NCBI GenBank assembly: GCA_008638375.1
Contig: CM018052.1
Coordinates: forward strand, 2,914,501 to 2,978,500
Direction of reading: 5' to 3'
Length of the DNA: 64,000 bases
Source: Nyssa sinensis
Lineage: Eukaryota > Streptophyta > Magnoliopsida > Cornales > Nyssaceae
Shown: positions 1 to 12,949 of the stretch, piece by piece
Position numbering within the stretch: position 1 is the first letter of the stretch
Layout: every line of letters starts with the position of its first letter
Position numbers and translations under genes: made by a program
The notes under the pieces: generated by a model
The model's input: the letters and a program-made list of their open reading frames with translations, nothing else
What the model was told of the DNA's origin: nothing
The model's database searches: none

Positions 1-1170
1 GTTCTCAACTAAATCGTCCGGTTTAGGGGCTTTAAATTAAAACACTGACGTCATGACTACGTAAGCCCTTGACGGTTTTAAATTTTAAAACATATCTCAA
101 AACGTCGCCGTTGCACTTACGAGACACCCCTCCGTTGCTCAACACGTGTCCAGAGTCAACCCACCAACTCGGTTGGAATCGCGAGTTGACTCCGTCTCCC
201 TCATCATCTTTCAACAGTGTTGCCCTAATTCCCGAACTATTTCTTTTCAAATTTCGTGAGTTTCTACTCACTAATTCCTTCTGTTTTTCACACCAAATTG
301 TTCCTAAGACCTCAACCAACAATTTTTCATTGATTAAACTCCATGAGAGTACCCTATAAGGTTGTAACAATCAATGGTGACCGAACCTGCAACTCAACAA
401 TACATCCCCATTTCTCAACCATTGTTTGTGTGGTTTGAAGCTAAATGATCCTCATGGTATATAGTTTCATTCCCCAATCAATAAAATCGGTTTAAAGCAT
501 CCAAATCACAAATGGTATTTTGTGACCGAACCTACAACTGAGTTGTTGGAGGGGTTGCATGGGGTTTTGGGGTCGCGGGTTGGTGGTTTTGGGACCCTCT
601 CAGTGTCTAGATTAGTTCTAGACCATCAGAACTCGGTTTTAGGGAGGTCGAATCAGACCTGCTACAGGGAAGCTCTATCCATGGCGGTTTCACTCACGGG
701 TTGGGGTTCTAGGCTATTCCGACCCTTCCAGTTAATTTTATAACCATCCCAAGCTCACAGTAACTCAAATATGCGGTTTATATTGACTGAAAATAGCAAG
801 AGAATTTCTTAACAGAAATTACAAATTTCGGATTTTTACCTTCAAAAATCAGACCCTCTTAGGTTCGGTTGTGGTTTCATGCATGCTGTTCCAGTGCAGT
901 CGTGTGCTGCTCAGTTGCTTTCCTTCATGGTGCACCTCCATGTGGAACACACCATGCACACACTTGCTCTTCACTCACACATGCAAGTTTTCTTTCTAAC
1001 CCACTCTCTCTTTTGGTGCAGGTCTGTCCGTACACTATCACACACATTCAGGCAGTTTTCTCCAATTCTGAGACATAGGTACAACATATACAAATATGTA
1101 TATATATTTTATAATTCACTTGGTTGCATGCTTCTCTATTGGTGGGGGTGAGGGGTCCAATCAGATTATT

Positions 1171-1206
<36 letters not shown>

Positions 1207-1817
1207 GCATATATTATATGTCTTATATGTGGCTGCATGAAACCCCATTGGTCCATTTGGGTGGCAGCTTGGGCAACTTGAATATATATATACAATTTAG
1301 TTGTATATATATGCACAAAGTAATGGCAGCCCAGTTGGTAAGTTTTTTGAGAAAAATTTATCCCCTCTCAAAGGTCAAGGGTTCAATTCCCTTGGCCTCC
1401 CATTTGCCCCCTTTTTCACCATTTTGGACTAAGGCCCTGTTTGGCTGCACATTAATTCAGTTTTTGATGTTTGCCTCATAACTTTCATTCCGTAACTCCT
1501 TTTTCGATGCGGTTTCTTCCGGTCAGTTCCTATTTCAGTCTTCTTTAGTGTCAGAGGTTCCGTGTCATTTATTATTTATCTCGGATTTTCGTAGTTAACT
1601 AATTCGGGTTCCGTTAATGTTAAATTGACATTATTTCACCTAATTAAATAATAATTAGGTTCGGGTATTGTACCCCATTCTCGAACAGGTTTAATCATTC
1701 TATTGGTCTAGTGTGACCACCGGGAGATTAAGGTTAATTTCCTTAATTATTCCCTAAGCCGGTACTAATTAATAATTAATTATTTAATTATTAATTATAC
1801 AGAGTCGGGGTGTTACA
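1..1817 (-). mobile_element. LTR fragment L1, 5' half of a chromovirus-type LTR
   Basis: On the minus strand this begins with TGTAACACCCCGACTCTG, the usual start of the large LTRs in this window, and runs off the left edge. It is colinear with about 3500-5242: the same oligopyrimidine stretch, TA-rich block, tRNA-like module and CCCTGTTTGG motif recur in the same order. It abuts the middle of a second LTR, so it probably inserted into that LTR; GAATC (1818-1822) would be the right-hand target duplication, with its partner outside the window. Short ORFs here have no recognisable domain and I treat them as chance. No coding gene is seen. Confidence 0.75.
1324..1402 (+). other. tRNA-like module 1 (A box, B box) in LTR L1
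   Basis: An A-box-like TGGCAGCCCAGTTGG at 1324 is followed exactly 56 bases later by a perfect-looking B box GGTTCAATTCC at 1380, within TCAAGGGTTCAATTCCCTTG, which could pair like a T arm. The same pair with the same spacing recurs at 4749. It lies antisense to the LTR. It is not a complete tRNA: I see no acceptor or anticodon stem. It may be a captured tRNA/SINE relic or a Pol III-type promoter. That reading is inference. Confidence 0.4.
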
Positions 1818-2589
1818 GAATCTGTTTCGAACTAGACTCCCATTTTACTTCTACAATGGAGATATCTCATTGCCTGGGGGATTAGATCTAGCTACCGGGC
1901 ATTTCACATGATAGGTCAAATGAGTTCCGAAGAAACCCAAAATCCTGACTATGTGGCTTTTTGACAGGTCAATTGAGTTTCGAAGAAACCCAAAATCCTG
2001 CCTGTGTGCTTATGCACTGTTATCTTGTAAAACATTTATCACATGGCTTCTTCAAATAAATACTTTTCATGAGTATTTAAAACATGATGTTCATGATAGA
2101 ATCTTCAAATACTTGGAATAAGACTTTCAGAATATGTAGACATGTTGAATACTTCTAAGGAAGACTGTAATAGAATCATTCATTGAGCATGTCACAATAA
2201 GATTTATAAGAATGGAATATCTTAAAATAGGAATCATGTAATATTGAATTTAATGCTTCAGATATTTTGAAGTTTAAAACATCTTCAAATTCATGGAGTT
2301 AAATCTCCACTTCAAATGCAGGGTTACTCACGTTAGTCCTTAGGGTTGGTGCTAATAATGCGCTTTCCCACTTCTTCTACAGTTCCTAAAAATAATTCAT
2401 AAATAATCTATTAACTTCATATGTACTTCAAATATCTCCTATTGATGTTCTTATTTTATGCTTAGATCGTATTAAATCCTAACTTTTATCTTAAGTGCTA
2501 TTTTATTAACGTATACTCTTCTGGTAGCTTCCTTAAATCGTGAGGTTTGATTTTATTCTTTACATATTTACGTGTTATATTTTTTCGTA

Positions 2590-3150
2590 CTTCATTTCAT
2601 AACATGGACCTCACCATTGAGTCCGGAATGTCGAAGAAAGTCAATTTGGACTTTTCCGGACTTTCATTTGGCTTTTAGGCATGTCAAGGGCAGTTTGGTA
2701 ATTTACATTTTGATGTGTCTTATTTTTTGGAGTCCCATCTCGCAACATGGACCTTACCGTTGGTCTCAAAAGGTCCAAGATAATAAGAATACACTAATAA
2801 CTTGTCTTATTTGGACATCGGGCATTTTAATAATTTCATATTATCACGCGTCACGTTTTTCGATACTTCGTTTGCTAGTATGGACTCCACCGTTGAGTCC
2901 AGAGTGCCCAACATAATCAAAATGGACTATCTTTTATTTGTAATTGACCCTAGGTATCATCAGGGGCAGCATAGTTATTTACCATTTGTGTGTCTTTATG
3001 TTTCGGGACTTAATTTTCCAAATTGGACTTCACCGTTGAGTCCGGAATGCCCAAAATAGTAAAAATTTTATTTATTTAATTTGAGTCATTTAGTGTCCAA
3101 GGGTAAAATAGTAATTTTATCCAATTAATAAAATAATTATTTTATTATTT
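2590..3150 (+). repeat. Degenerate ~140-bp tandem array within L2
   Basis: The phrase GGACTCCACCGTTGAGTCC, with variants, recurs near 2605, 2743, 2879 and 3021. Each is followed by GGAATG-like text and a further GGGCANTTTGGTAATTT-like phrase. GGACTC and GAGTCC are a perfect 6-bp inverted repeat around a 7-base loop. The same unit is seen near 8770-9080, 10997-11330, 24610-24770, 33660-34380, 41510-41840 and 63520-63700. Confidence 0.65.
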
Positions 3151-4248
3151 ATTTATTTTTCAGGGGCTCATATACATTAATTTTTAAAAGTCTGGGCCAG
3201 AATACAAATACTCAGAACTGTTGGGGGTTAAAACATAATTTACTAAAGTTTGGGTTTTCCTTATTTTTAATTAAAGTATTGGACCAGTGGGTTTATATAG
3301 TAAAACCCTAGACCGGTCCAAGGGGTTATTGAACCAGCCGGTTCTGTTCGTCTCACTGAATCGAAATAACATATCCTTGTTATTCCAAATTGGCCCCCTT
3401 ATCCGTGTTTCAGTTGTCCCTAATCCCTAATTCCAATTTCATATAGCTGTAACCAAACGGGCCAACTTCAGTTTTAATTTAAAACCTCCAAACCCAAAAC
3501 GGTGCCATCTTACTTAAACCGTTTATGAGACGGGTCGGGTCCCGACCCGAACCCGAAACTGACCCGTCTACTGTTCATCTTCTTACCTTCTTCTTCCCCC
3601 GTTTGCCTTAGTTGCAGAAATTTTACGTTTTCAATTTCGTGGGTTTTCAAATACTGATTTCCTCTACTATCCATCCCAAAACATTTTTGGAGGTTAGGCC
3701 AACATCTTGGCATCCATTTTAAGCCTCGAATTAAGCTCAAACGTTTGGTGTATGGGGAGATAATTGAACCTGCAATTGACTCTTAAATCCTCATTCCATC
3801 ACCAAAACTAGCATGGTTTGGCTTAAAATGATCCTCATGACATGGGGATTCAATCCCCATTCCAAAAACGTGGTTTAGGAGTCTAAAATAAGGGCTGGGT
3901 TTTATGGTCGAAACCTGCAACCTCATTTTCGGTGGTCTTTTTTTGAGGTTTTTGGTCTTGTCTTAGTGATTTTGGGACGCCTACAAGATCTATTTTGGGT
4001 CTTAGATGTTAAAAATAGATTTTGTGATCGCCGTTTCAAACTTGCTCCCATGGAGGTCATTAATGGCTGCTTGTGCACAGTTTGGTGTTCTAGGCCTGTT
4101 TCAAGGTCCCATTTTCATGCCTCCATTAGTATGTCTCATTCTAAACCTTATGCATGCAGTCATAGGGCTCGATAATACCAAAAATAGTACCAAAATCTAA
4201 ATAGAAAAATCAGCAGTTTTAAGGTTTATACCTTACACAGTGAACCTC

Positions 4249-4273
4249 TTTCTCTCTCTCTCTCTCTCTCTCG
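4249..4273 (+). repeat. CT microsatellite
   Basis: An uninterrupted run of CT dinucleotides in the L2 LTR. Similar pyrimidine-rich leaders occur in related LTRs near 12300-12420 and 42780-42900. Confidence 0.85.
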
Positions 4274-4748
4274 TGGCTCAGTTCTGCTCCTTTGGGTTCC
4301 TTTAGAAATCAGCCTCGACCTCCTCCCCTTTCTCTTCTAGTTGGGAGCCTCCATGCACACACACATGCATGTACACACACAAATTCTCACACCATTGTTT
4401 CTCTCTCTACAAGTTTCTCTCTCTAACATATCTGTAATCACACACATACATAGGAGTTCACTCACTCAGTTTGAGTGCAGAACATTAGCACACATGTTTG
4501 GAGGGTTAAGGTGTGTAGTTCTTATATATATATATATCATGTTGCCCACTTATACATATACATCTACATGTATATGCATGCATATATATTAGAGACTTGG
4601 TAGGTTCGAATGACTGATGTGGAGTTGAGGTGGTGTGATGTGCCAATGATGAGGGGTTTGCATGTATGGCCATTGGCCAGCTTGGGAGGTGGCCTTAGTT
4701 AACTTGGGTTCATATACAATTATGCTGTATATTTAGACACAAAGATGC

Positions 4749-4831
4749 TGGCAGCCCACTTGGTTAATTTTTGGATACTTAAAATCTTGCCCCACTTGGT
4801 CAAGGGTTCAAATCCCCTTGGCCTCATTTTT
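4749..4831 (+). other. tRNA-like module 2 in LTR L2
   Basis: TGGCAGCCCACTTGG (A-box-like, 4749) and GGTTCAAATCC (exact B-box consensus, 4805) are 56 bases apart, as in module 1, and are followed by a T-run at 4827-4830. The surrounding GGTCAAGGGTTCAAATCCCC is conserved with module 1. It is antisense to the host LTR. No cloverleaf is evident. Confidence 0.4.
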
Positions 4832-5242
4832 GGGCATTTTTCCACATTTTGGGCTTAGGCCCTGTTTGGTTGGCGCAGAATTCTGTTTTGGCTATTTCCA
4901 TTCTATTTTTTTTCCCAGTGCTCCTTTTATGAAATGGTTTCTTCTAAGGGTTTCGTATTTCAGTTAACTTTAATGTCAAAGGCCCCGTGTCGGTTATTAT
5001 TTATTTGTGATTTTCGTAGTTGGCTAATTTGAGTTTCCACAGTGTTAAATTAACATCATTTCACCTAATTAATTGGTAATTAGGTTCAGACATTATGCCC
5101 TTATTTCTGATGTGCTTAATTATTTTATTGGTCTATCATGACCATCATGAGGTTCCCGATTAACTTCTTAATTATTCTTTATGTCGGTTCTAATTAATAA
5201 TTAGCAAACTAATTATTAATTAATCAGGGTCGGGGTGTTACA

Positions 5243-5803
5243 TTTTCATTTCCCTATGAATAGATCTATGATTGATTGTTCCTTATTTATTGGATTTGAC
5301 TATGACCGATTTATTGTGGCAGTATATTTATGTTGATCATGACCATTGAACTTTTCCCACACTCATGTTACACTGTTATTATTGTGCCTTATTATTCATT
5401 GGCCCTTACGACATTTTATTGCTAATTACAACCACTGTCATGACTGGCTATCATGTTACCTTTGAGTTTGTATTTTTTCATTTGATTCCTAACCCGTATT
5501 GGAGATAAGCTTTTACTTACTGAGCTTGTTAGCTCACCCCATTTATTATTTTTTTTTTAGGTGAGAATTCTATATTAGGAGATCAGGAGCATAGAGAGGT
5601 AGTTGACAAACATGATAGAATAATGTAGTCTCTCCCATGTACTCACCACCTAAAAGTGGTTTATGTTTAATTTATCGTTAGTCTCATTTTCAGTCATTGA
5701 ACAATGATTTGTATTAAGACTTCCGCTTTTCAATATTATGACTATATTATTTATTGTTATTATTGTTAGAAAGAATGAAAAAAGTAGGGACGACCATTGG
5801 GTC
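5243..5803 (+). mobile_element. LTR A, part 1 (continues at 12898)
   Basis: This is the reverse complement of about 23400-23960 in the G1 LTR, for example the GTACTCACCACCTAAAAGTGG and AATATTATGACTATATTATT stretches. It is therefore a 3' half of a G1-family LTR in plus orientation. It breaks at GGGTC (5799-5803), where a solo LTR begins, and resumes at 12898 with the missing LTR end. No gene is seen. Confidence 0.8.
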
Positions 5804-6816
5804 TGTCACGCCCCGAATTCCGACGAACCCAAGGCACGACTATCGAGACAAGAGGAAATAAAATAATAAAGAAGTAAAAGACGATCAAGTACAGTTCAAC
5901 ACTTAACTTAATCCACCATTCAGATACAATGCATAAAGTCTTGTCCATTAGTTCATGACATACAAAAATAGGAAATAGTCTCGGGCTTATGCCCTTGTAC
6001 AATATCAAATACGCCCCGCGGGCCAAATATAATCCTCACATCAAAGCATCTCTACGTCTCGCACAGCTGGAGTGTCATCTGAAATGTTTGTCCCACGAAT
6101 GGGTCAGCTCAACTGCTGGTACAATATAATGCTAATGCAAGAAACAAAATTAAGGGCGTGGCATGTGCAAATGTACAGTTATATCTACATGACATTCAAT
6201 ATCATCAATGCAGCATGTGAACAGTATGCATGACACACCCATGCAACTCTATGCCACCATGTCTCGTCTTACGGTCCTTCGCCGATAGCCCGAGTACTAA
6301 TATATGTCTCGCTTCACGGTCCAGAACCCGTCAGGCATGCGAGTACCTAATGGCCGATTTTGGGTTTTTGACCACAGGATCTGCACCCTCATAATGCATA
6401 GCACCATATGCTCAACTCATACTATGCCCAAGGAATCACACTATGTCAATATGCTCTGATTCATTCATGCCACAATGTAATCTCAATGATGCATCTCATC
6501 CACACATGAAGCATGTTTTCAATCACACATTTCATAGTCTCAACAATTCTCAAAAAATATAATCCACACATTATACTAACACATGCGATATACACATAAT
6601 CATCATCCACATTATCACCCAACTTTCAGCAAGATAGCATGAAGCACATAAGTATGTGAACAATCAAACAAACATGTGAATCATCAAGTCAACAGAGCAA
6701 GTATTCCTAAATTCAATTTTATTTCTTACTTAGCACAATATATCGTACCTGGTGGGTCAGTCTTAGCTCAGAAAAATGTACTCGTAAGGTAGCGGAACTA
6801 GCAGTAGAATGCAGAA

Positions 6817-9800
6817 TGTAATATCCCGACCCGGGATACCGGGTCATATGACACGCATTACGAAGCAATGAAAAATTGTGTAAAAGCCTTACACTAAAAA
6901 GGATTAATTAATTAATTAATTTATTATATGAGAATAAAATTAATTATTAAAATTAATTTTACATAAACACACATATACACACACTATGTGTATTGTGTGT
7001 GTGTGCTATCAAGTGTATATAAACATGTATAAGTGTACAAGTGGGTATATATATATATATATACCTAGATGCATTGTGTAAAGTATAAAGTATAAAATAT
7101 AAATAAACTATTATATATAAATATTATGTATAAAATGGGAAGAGAATACAAAATATACATGTGTAAAGTGTGAACAGTATGTGCAAGTGGGTGTGTGTGT
7201 CGGTTGTGGTGTGTGTGTGTGTCTTTCCATGTGTTAGTGTGTGTGTTATATTATATGTATATATATACAAATATCTTGCAAAATTTAATGCAAAGAGAAA
7301 AGAGAAAAAGCAAAGTCATGAGATGGGAAAGAAAGCAGAAAAATGCAGGCTAAGGTAGGGCTACGAAGGGAGAAGAGAGAGAGAGAGAGATTTAAAGAGA
7401 GAGAGAGGTCGGTTGCCTTGTCTTTAAAACCAAAACATGCAAAGCATGTTGTTCTCTTACGAAAGAAAACAAAGGAAGGGAAACTGAGGAGAAGAGAAGA
7501 AGAATTAGAGCAAGAGGAAGGGGGAAAACAGTGACCAAAAAAGGTAAGAGATGTGTAAAATTACATGTTTCTCTCTCTAGAATTATGACGTATTAGGAAC
7601 TGTTTTTAAATTATATACCCACATATGATGATAGATATATGTTTATAAGCATGTCAAGCATGATTTTAGGCTTCAAAAACACTGAAAAATGACAAACCCA
7701 AGAACGACTGCCATGGATGACCTTTAAAAGAACAGGTCTGAAATGGGTGAAATTAAATGGGTTCTAGCCTACCAAGACCTCAAGATGAGGTCAAGAGGGT
7801 TTCAGCAATACCACTACGCGATCAAAAATCAAAAGAAAAGCCTACCAAAAATCCAATTGCAGGTACGGGTTCAAAATCCCAACCTCACAAATTTACTTTT
7901 AAATCCATTTTTTTGAATGGAGAATAAGACCCCATGAAGAGGGGATCACAATGAAACAAATCCCACTGGATTTGGCTCAGAATCGAACATTTATGACTGA
8001 CTTGCAGGTTCGGATTATCAAACCTTTAAACCGAGCATATGAACTAGTTTTAACTCCCAAATGAATGCCAAGCTAGTCATTCTTACCTTAGGAGTGTTTT
8101 GGAATCAAAACAGTGAGAAATAGCTAAGTAAAAAGTCACGAAATAGGAAGAAAAGGAATTCTGAATTTAGGGCAACAGTTGGGTTTGAAGTGGGGAAGAC
8201 GACGAGTCAACTCGTCACTCGGTTTAAAATAGGTGGGTTAACTCGGACAGGTGGCAGCCTCTAGGCTTGCCACCGAATTAATGAGACGACGACGTTTTGG
8301 AATGTCGGTAAAATTAAATTGAACGCTAGGGCTGACGTCATCATGACGCCAGCCACATGTAAATAAACCGACCGAACCGGTTGGTTTATGACTAGACCGG
8401 ACCGGTTCACTTCCAATTTAACTGAACCCTTTGGTTTTTCTAATTCAATTAAAACTAAATAAACCAAGACTTTTGGTTATTACGGATTGACCCCTGAGTT
8501 TCAGAAAAATTATACTGTGGCCCAACTGAGGGAGAAGTTATGCAATAAAGCCACTGAAAAATAATTAAATAATTATTTAATAAATAAAGTTAAATTACTA
8601 TTTTGCCCTTGTGGCATAAATAGAGCAAATATTTTGGATATTCTGAGACTAATGGTAGGGTCCGTTTTACGAGACGGGGCCCGAAAAATAAAGACACGTA
8701 AAGGAGTAAATGACCAAAATACCCTTTAACTAAAATTTACAAGTTATTAGTGTATTCTTACTATCTCGGACCTTCTGAGTCCAATGGTGAGGTCCACGAC
8801 ATGAGACGGGGTCCCGAAAAATAAAGACACGTAAAGGGGTAAAAAGACCAAAATACCCCTGGTACCCCTAAAGCCAAAATGAAATCAGAGAAGGTCTAAA
8901 TTAACTTTCTTTGACATACCGGACTCAAAAATGGAGTCCAAATTATGAAACGACGTACAGAAAAATATGACACGTAAGACGGTAAATGACCATTTTGCCC
9001 TTTTACATATAAAAGTCCGAATTAAATGTTAGGAAAGCCTAAACCGACTTTCTTCGACACTCCGGACTCAATGGTAGAGTCTATTCGACCAAAAGAAATG
9101 TCTAAAATAAAAAGACATAAAATTTGATGAATAACATCTGTTAGATGACTATGAACTGAAATATTGCCAAAGAACTAAACTGAGGCAAGTACGAGAAATG
9201 AAATACGAAAAGACACGACACGTAAACATGTCAAGTAAATAACTTTAAATTAAAGTTAATGGAGCTCCCAGAAGAGTATAAATTGAAATAAATTCAATTT
9301 CTAACACATTAAATTATGTCATAGGTTTCAAGTACGAGTTAAATTAAGTACCTATGAAATTATGAAATCGTTTTAGGATCTAATACGATTTAAGCATAAG
9401 TTAAGGAATATCGAGATGATATTACAATCAATGCGAAGTTAATGAGATGTTTATGAATTGTTCTTAGGAACTACAAGGAAAGTGGGAAAGCGCGTTATTA
9501 GCACTAACCCTAAAGAACCAAGGTGAGTAACCCTGTGTTTGAATTGGAGATTTAACTCCATGGATTTGAAAAAGTTTTAAGTTCAAAGATGTGAAGTATT
9601 TGAAGTTTCAAATTCAGTATTTACATGATTCAGCTTTTAATTGTACTGTTTTATAACTCTATTATGACATGCTCAGTGATTGGTATCTATCATAGTTTTC
9701 TTAAAACATATTTCAGCATGTCTAAAGTTTTAAATGCCAAATTATGTTAAATACTTTGAATTTGATTGTTACAAGTATTTGAAGCCCTATTGTAGAAATT

Positions 9801-10860
9801 ATACATTTCATGTTTTAAATATTCATGAAAGTATCTATTGAAGAAGTTATGTGATAAATATTTTACAAGATAAACGGTACTAAGTACCACCCCCTTATGA
9901 TGGTTGAAATCCTTTGGGATTCAACAGTAAATGCCCGGTAGCAGGATCTAATCCCCCAAGCCAATGAGATCGACAGTATTGGCAGTAAAATGGGAGTCTG
10001 GTTCGAAACATATTCCACCTAATTAAAGAGAAAAGATGACAAAGTGATTTTGGAAATGAAAGCAGGTTTTACCCTCATTTTCAAATCATATTTATGTGAT
10101 TTAAAGTTTATATATTTTATCTGATGAAGTACGAGTTTTGCTTGGATACCTTAAATGTTTCCAAGTTATTTGAAATGCATATGTTTTGAGTTATATACTC
10201 TATTTGACGAAGTACGAGTTTAGCTTGAATACTTTAAATGTTTCAAAGCTATCTGTTTTAAAAATGCATGTACTCTGTAGTCTAAATTGTATAAGCAATT
10301 GGCAGTGAATGTTTTACAACTCTTATGTACTAAAAACCACTGCTAATTGAAAACCCCATGACGAACACTGGAATTGCTCACAAGCTTAGATTAGCTTACC
10401 CAGACTTTGTTCAGACCCCCCTTTCAGGTGATGCAGCAGATAGGGTCTTAAGGACAACGACGATGAGTCTAGCTGTTTTTGGAAGGATATGTTTAAGTAG
10501 TTTCTTTTGAAAAACCTATGAACACTAGTAGTACGTTTTGTAGTAGTAGACAATGTAAGAATATGTAATAATCCCTCAGGGCAATCGAATATGTATTGTA
10601 TTAATGTATGAAGTCTTTAAGTTTTCGTTATACTCTGAATGTGTAACCATGTATGTTAAGTATGGAGCAGCAGTATTGGACGGATGTGCATAATTTAAAA
10701 ATAAGAAAAGAAAAGAAAAAAGTTTTTCACGCTTCCGCAATCATGTGTCGCACATCTATTCGATACCGCTGCAGATGCGAGCCTTGTCGCGAGGCCTTCG
10801 GGTCTCGGGGCGGCAGTCGCGATCCGGTAATCCGCACAGGGTGGGTTTCGGGTTGTGACA
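6817..10860 (+). mobile_element. 4,044-bp solo LTR with CAGAA target duplication
   Basis: It starts TGTAATATCCCGACCCGG and ends GGGTTTCGGGTTGTGACA, with TG...CA termini. A perfect 5-bp duplication CAGAA lies immediately outside both ends (6812-6816 and 10861-10865). It interrupts the G2-family LTR at 5804-12897, whose sequence resumes directly after it. There are no gag-pol, PBS or PPT, so unequal recombination between the LTRs of a full element is the likely origin. Its order of modules matches the LTR at 15718-23357. Small ORFs (for example 7170-7534) are low complexity. Confidence 0.9.
7377..7408 (+). repeat. GA-rich microsatellite
   Basis: GA dinucleotide runs within the solo LTR. Purine-rich counterparts occur at 16335-16430 in a related LTR. 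Confidence 0.7.
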
Positions 10861-12570
10861 CAGAAGGTTAGATCACCTTCTCCTTGCCCTTCCGTGTCCC
10901 TAAAATCATAACATGTGACTCAGTCCATTTGTTACTTGAATTATGCTATTCATCAAATTTTATGTCCTCATTTTATAAGTTTCTATTTTGCCAAATTAAA
11001 CTTTACTATTGAGTCTGGAACGTCGAAGAAAATAGGTTTAGGTTTTCGCGGAATTCAATTCGGACATCTGAGCTAAAAAGGGCAAAGCAGTCATTTTACA
11101 CTTTTCACTGGTCCTTACTTCCCGAGACCTCTTTTCATAAATTGGACTCCACGTTTGAGTCCAGAATGCTCGAAATAATAAAGTTTCACTAATTGTTTAC
11201 TTAATTTGAAGTTTGTTTGACTGTGTTTCAATTCAGGGGTATTTTGGTAATTTTAAATGTTATTACGGATCTTTTATTTTTTGGGACTCCGTCTCATAAA
11301 ACGGACCTCACCGTTGGCCTCAGAATGGTCGAGATAGTCAAAATACACTAATAACTTGCCTCATTTGGACTCCGAACTATTTTGTAACATTTAAATAATT
11401 AAATTAATTTAAATAATTAATTAATTTAATTAATATTTTATTCTGGTGGGTCAGATCATAATTTCTCAAAAGTTTAGGGGTCAAAGTGTAATTTTCGAAA
11501 GTTCTGAGGTTAGACTTAATTTCTAAAAAGTTCAGGGGTAAATTTGTAAATTTCAAATTTCTTATTCTTAATTCGGATAGCCAAATAGTGGCTAATCCAA
11601 AACAAGGATAGGATATCCCTGCTTCCCAATTTAATTCTAATTTCTAATTTTATAACCCTATAGCCAAACAGCCTCTAACCCATTTTTAATTTAAAACATA
11701 AGGCCGACACGTGGCAGGGGTGGGTCGGTCTTGGCCCGACCCGAACCCGACCCGAGATCCGAACCGGACCCGAGTGCACAGTACTTTCTTCTCTGTTTTT
11801 TCGGTAGGGCTCCGGCGAGGTTCTGGCGCCTTTTCCGGCGTCGGCGACAATTTTTCGATGGATTTTTGTCGTTTCAAAAATGTAGTTCTCTTCATTTTCT
11901 CTCAAGGATTCCATATATTGGCTCGGTTTTGGACTTAGACTATTGGATCATCACGAATAGAGGGTCCAACCTCTCGGTCAACTCTCCGGCCGACCCTTCT
12001 TCTTCATTTTCATGACTGGTTGGTCACTGTTTGGACTCCCTTCTCACCCCAATGTGATTCTGCACTCATGGGGATTATTTTCTAAACATTATAATAAGGT
12101 TTTAAACAAGTTTTTCCTAACCAACCGATTATTCACCCTCACCTGCAACTCACTATTTCTACTTCATTTCCTAATCATTTTGGTTGGTTTCTTTTGCAAA
12201 ATGATCCATATTTTGTACACTATAAGGCCCTAGAATTAAAATAATTTAATGTGCAAGGAAATGGAAAATCAGAAATGAGCCACTTACCACTTTTTTGGGT
12301 TTCTCTCTCTAGCCGTGTGTCTCCTTCACCTTCTTGGCTCCAAGCTTGATTCAAGCTCCAAGATCTCCTTCCTCCTTTCTAGAACTCCCTCTCTCGCTCT
12401 TTGTCTCTCTTTTCTTTCTTTCTTTCCAACTGACTGATGTATATACACATACACATGGCCACTCTCTCATGTAACCACCTGCACAGCCCCACTATTCTGA
12501 CCCTTCCTCTCTGTTCAAGCCACCCTAGTTTCCTACAAGGCAGCTTTGCATTAAATGCAAAGCTGACCTA

Positions 12571-12776
12571 TATATATATATATATATATATTTTCACTCA
12601 TATACACATACCCGTAGACACACACACACACTCACACGACACCACACATCAGATATATATATATATATATATCCATACACATAACAGTTCACACACACAT
12701 ACAATTATACACACATACACACACATCATCCATGCATTGATAATATAACAATAATAATAATAAATATAATAACAAT

Positions 12777-12814
<38 letters not shown>
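12571..12814 (+). repeat. TA, AC, AAT and AAC microsatellite cluster
   Basis: Consecutive (TA)n, (AC)n, (AAT)n and, from 12773, (AAC)n runs near the right end of the G2-family LTR. The G2 5' LTR has TA and AAT runs at the matching position (43200-43340), so the cluster belongs to the LTR family and its length varies between copies. Confidence 0.8.
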
Positions 12815-12815
<1 letters not shown>

Positions 12816-12897
12816 ACTAATAATAACAACAACAACAATTATAAAAACTGAAAATTTTTCATAAATAATAAATTTTTTTTTTTTTTAGGTTTTTACA

Positions 12898-12949
12898 AGC
12901 TCGGCCCCACGACACGAGATCCGCATAAGGTGGGTTTCGGGTAGTGACA
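12898..12949 (+). mobile_element. LTR A, part 2 (3' terminus)
   Basis: GGCCCCACGACACGAGATCC followed by GGTGGGTTTCGGGTAGTGACA is the family's conserved LTR 3' end. It completes the piece that stops at 5803. The next bases belong to a different, Athila-type LTR, so LTR A appears inserted there. Confidence 0.8.

Larger units (their letters stand above)
1818..5242 (-). mobile_element. LTR L2, interrupted on its left by L1
   Basis: On the minus strand it starts TGTAACACCCCGACCCTG at 5242. From 1818 the plus-strand text (GTTTCGAACTAGACTCCCAT, then CTACCGGGCATTT) is the reverse complement of about 9930-10015 of the solo LTR at 6817-10860, so this is the same or a sister family. It holds a ~140-bp degenerate tandem array, a CT microsatellite near 4250 and a tRNA-like module. 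The rest of this LTR should lie left of L1, outside the window. Its insertion into the LTR at 5243 would have duplicated TTTTC (5243-5247). No coding gene is supported. Confidence 0.75.
5804..12897 (-). mobile_element. Solo LTR, G2 family, itself interrupted by another solo LTR
   Basis: It opens TGTCACGCCCCGAATTCC and closes TTTTTACA. The outer parts (5804-6816 and 10861-12897) match the G2 5' LTR at 40351-43420 in order, and without the inserted 4.05 kb the length is about 3.05 kb against 3.07 kb there. Flanks are GGGTC (5799-5803) and AGCTC (12898-12902), an imperfect 5-bp duplication agreeing at three positions. No internal region is present, so it is a solo LTR. It holds a pyrimidine-rich stretch, TA/CA microsatellites and ORFs without domains. 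Confidence 0.82.

Noticed and set aside
1324..1402. Functional tRNA gene
   Set aside because: A and B boxes are present, but no acceptor stem, anticodon stem or CCA-ready end could be built by eye, so it is reported only as tRNA-like.
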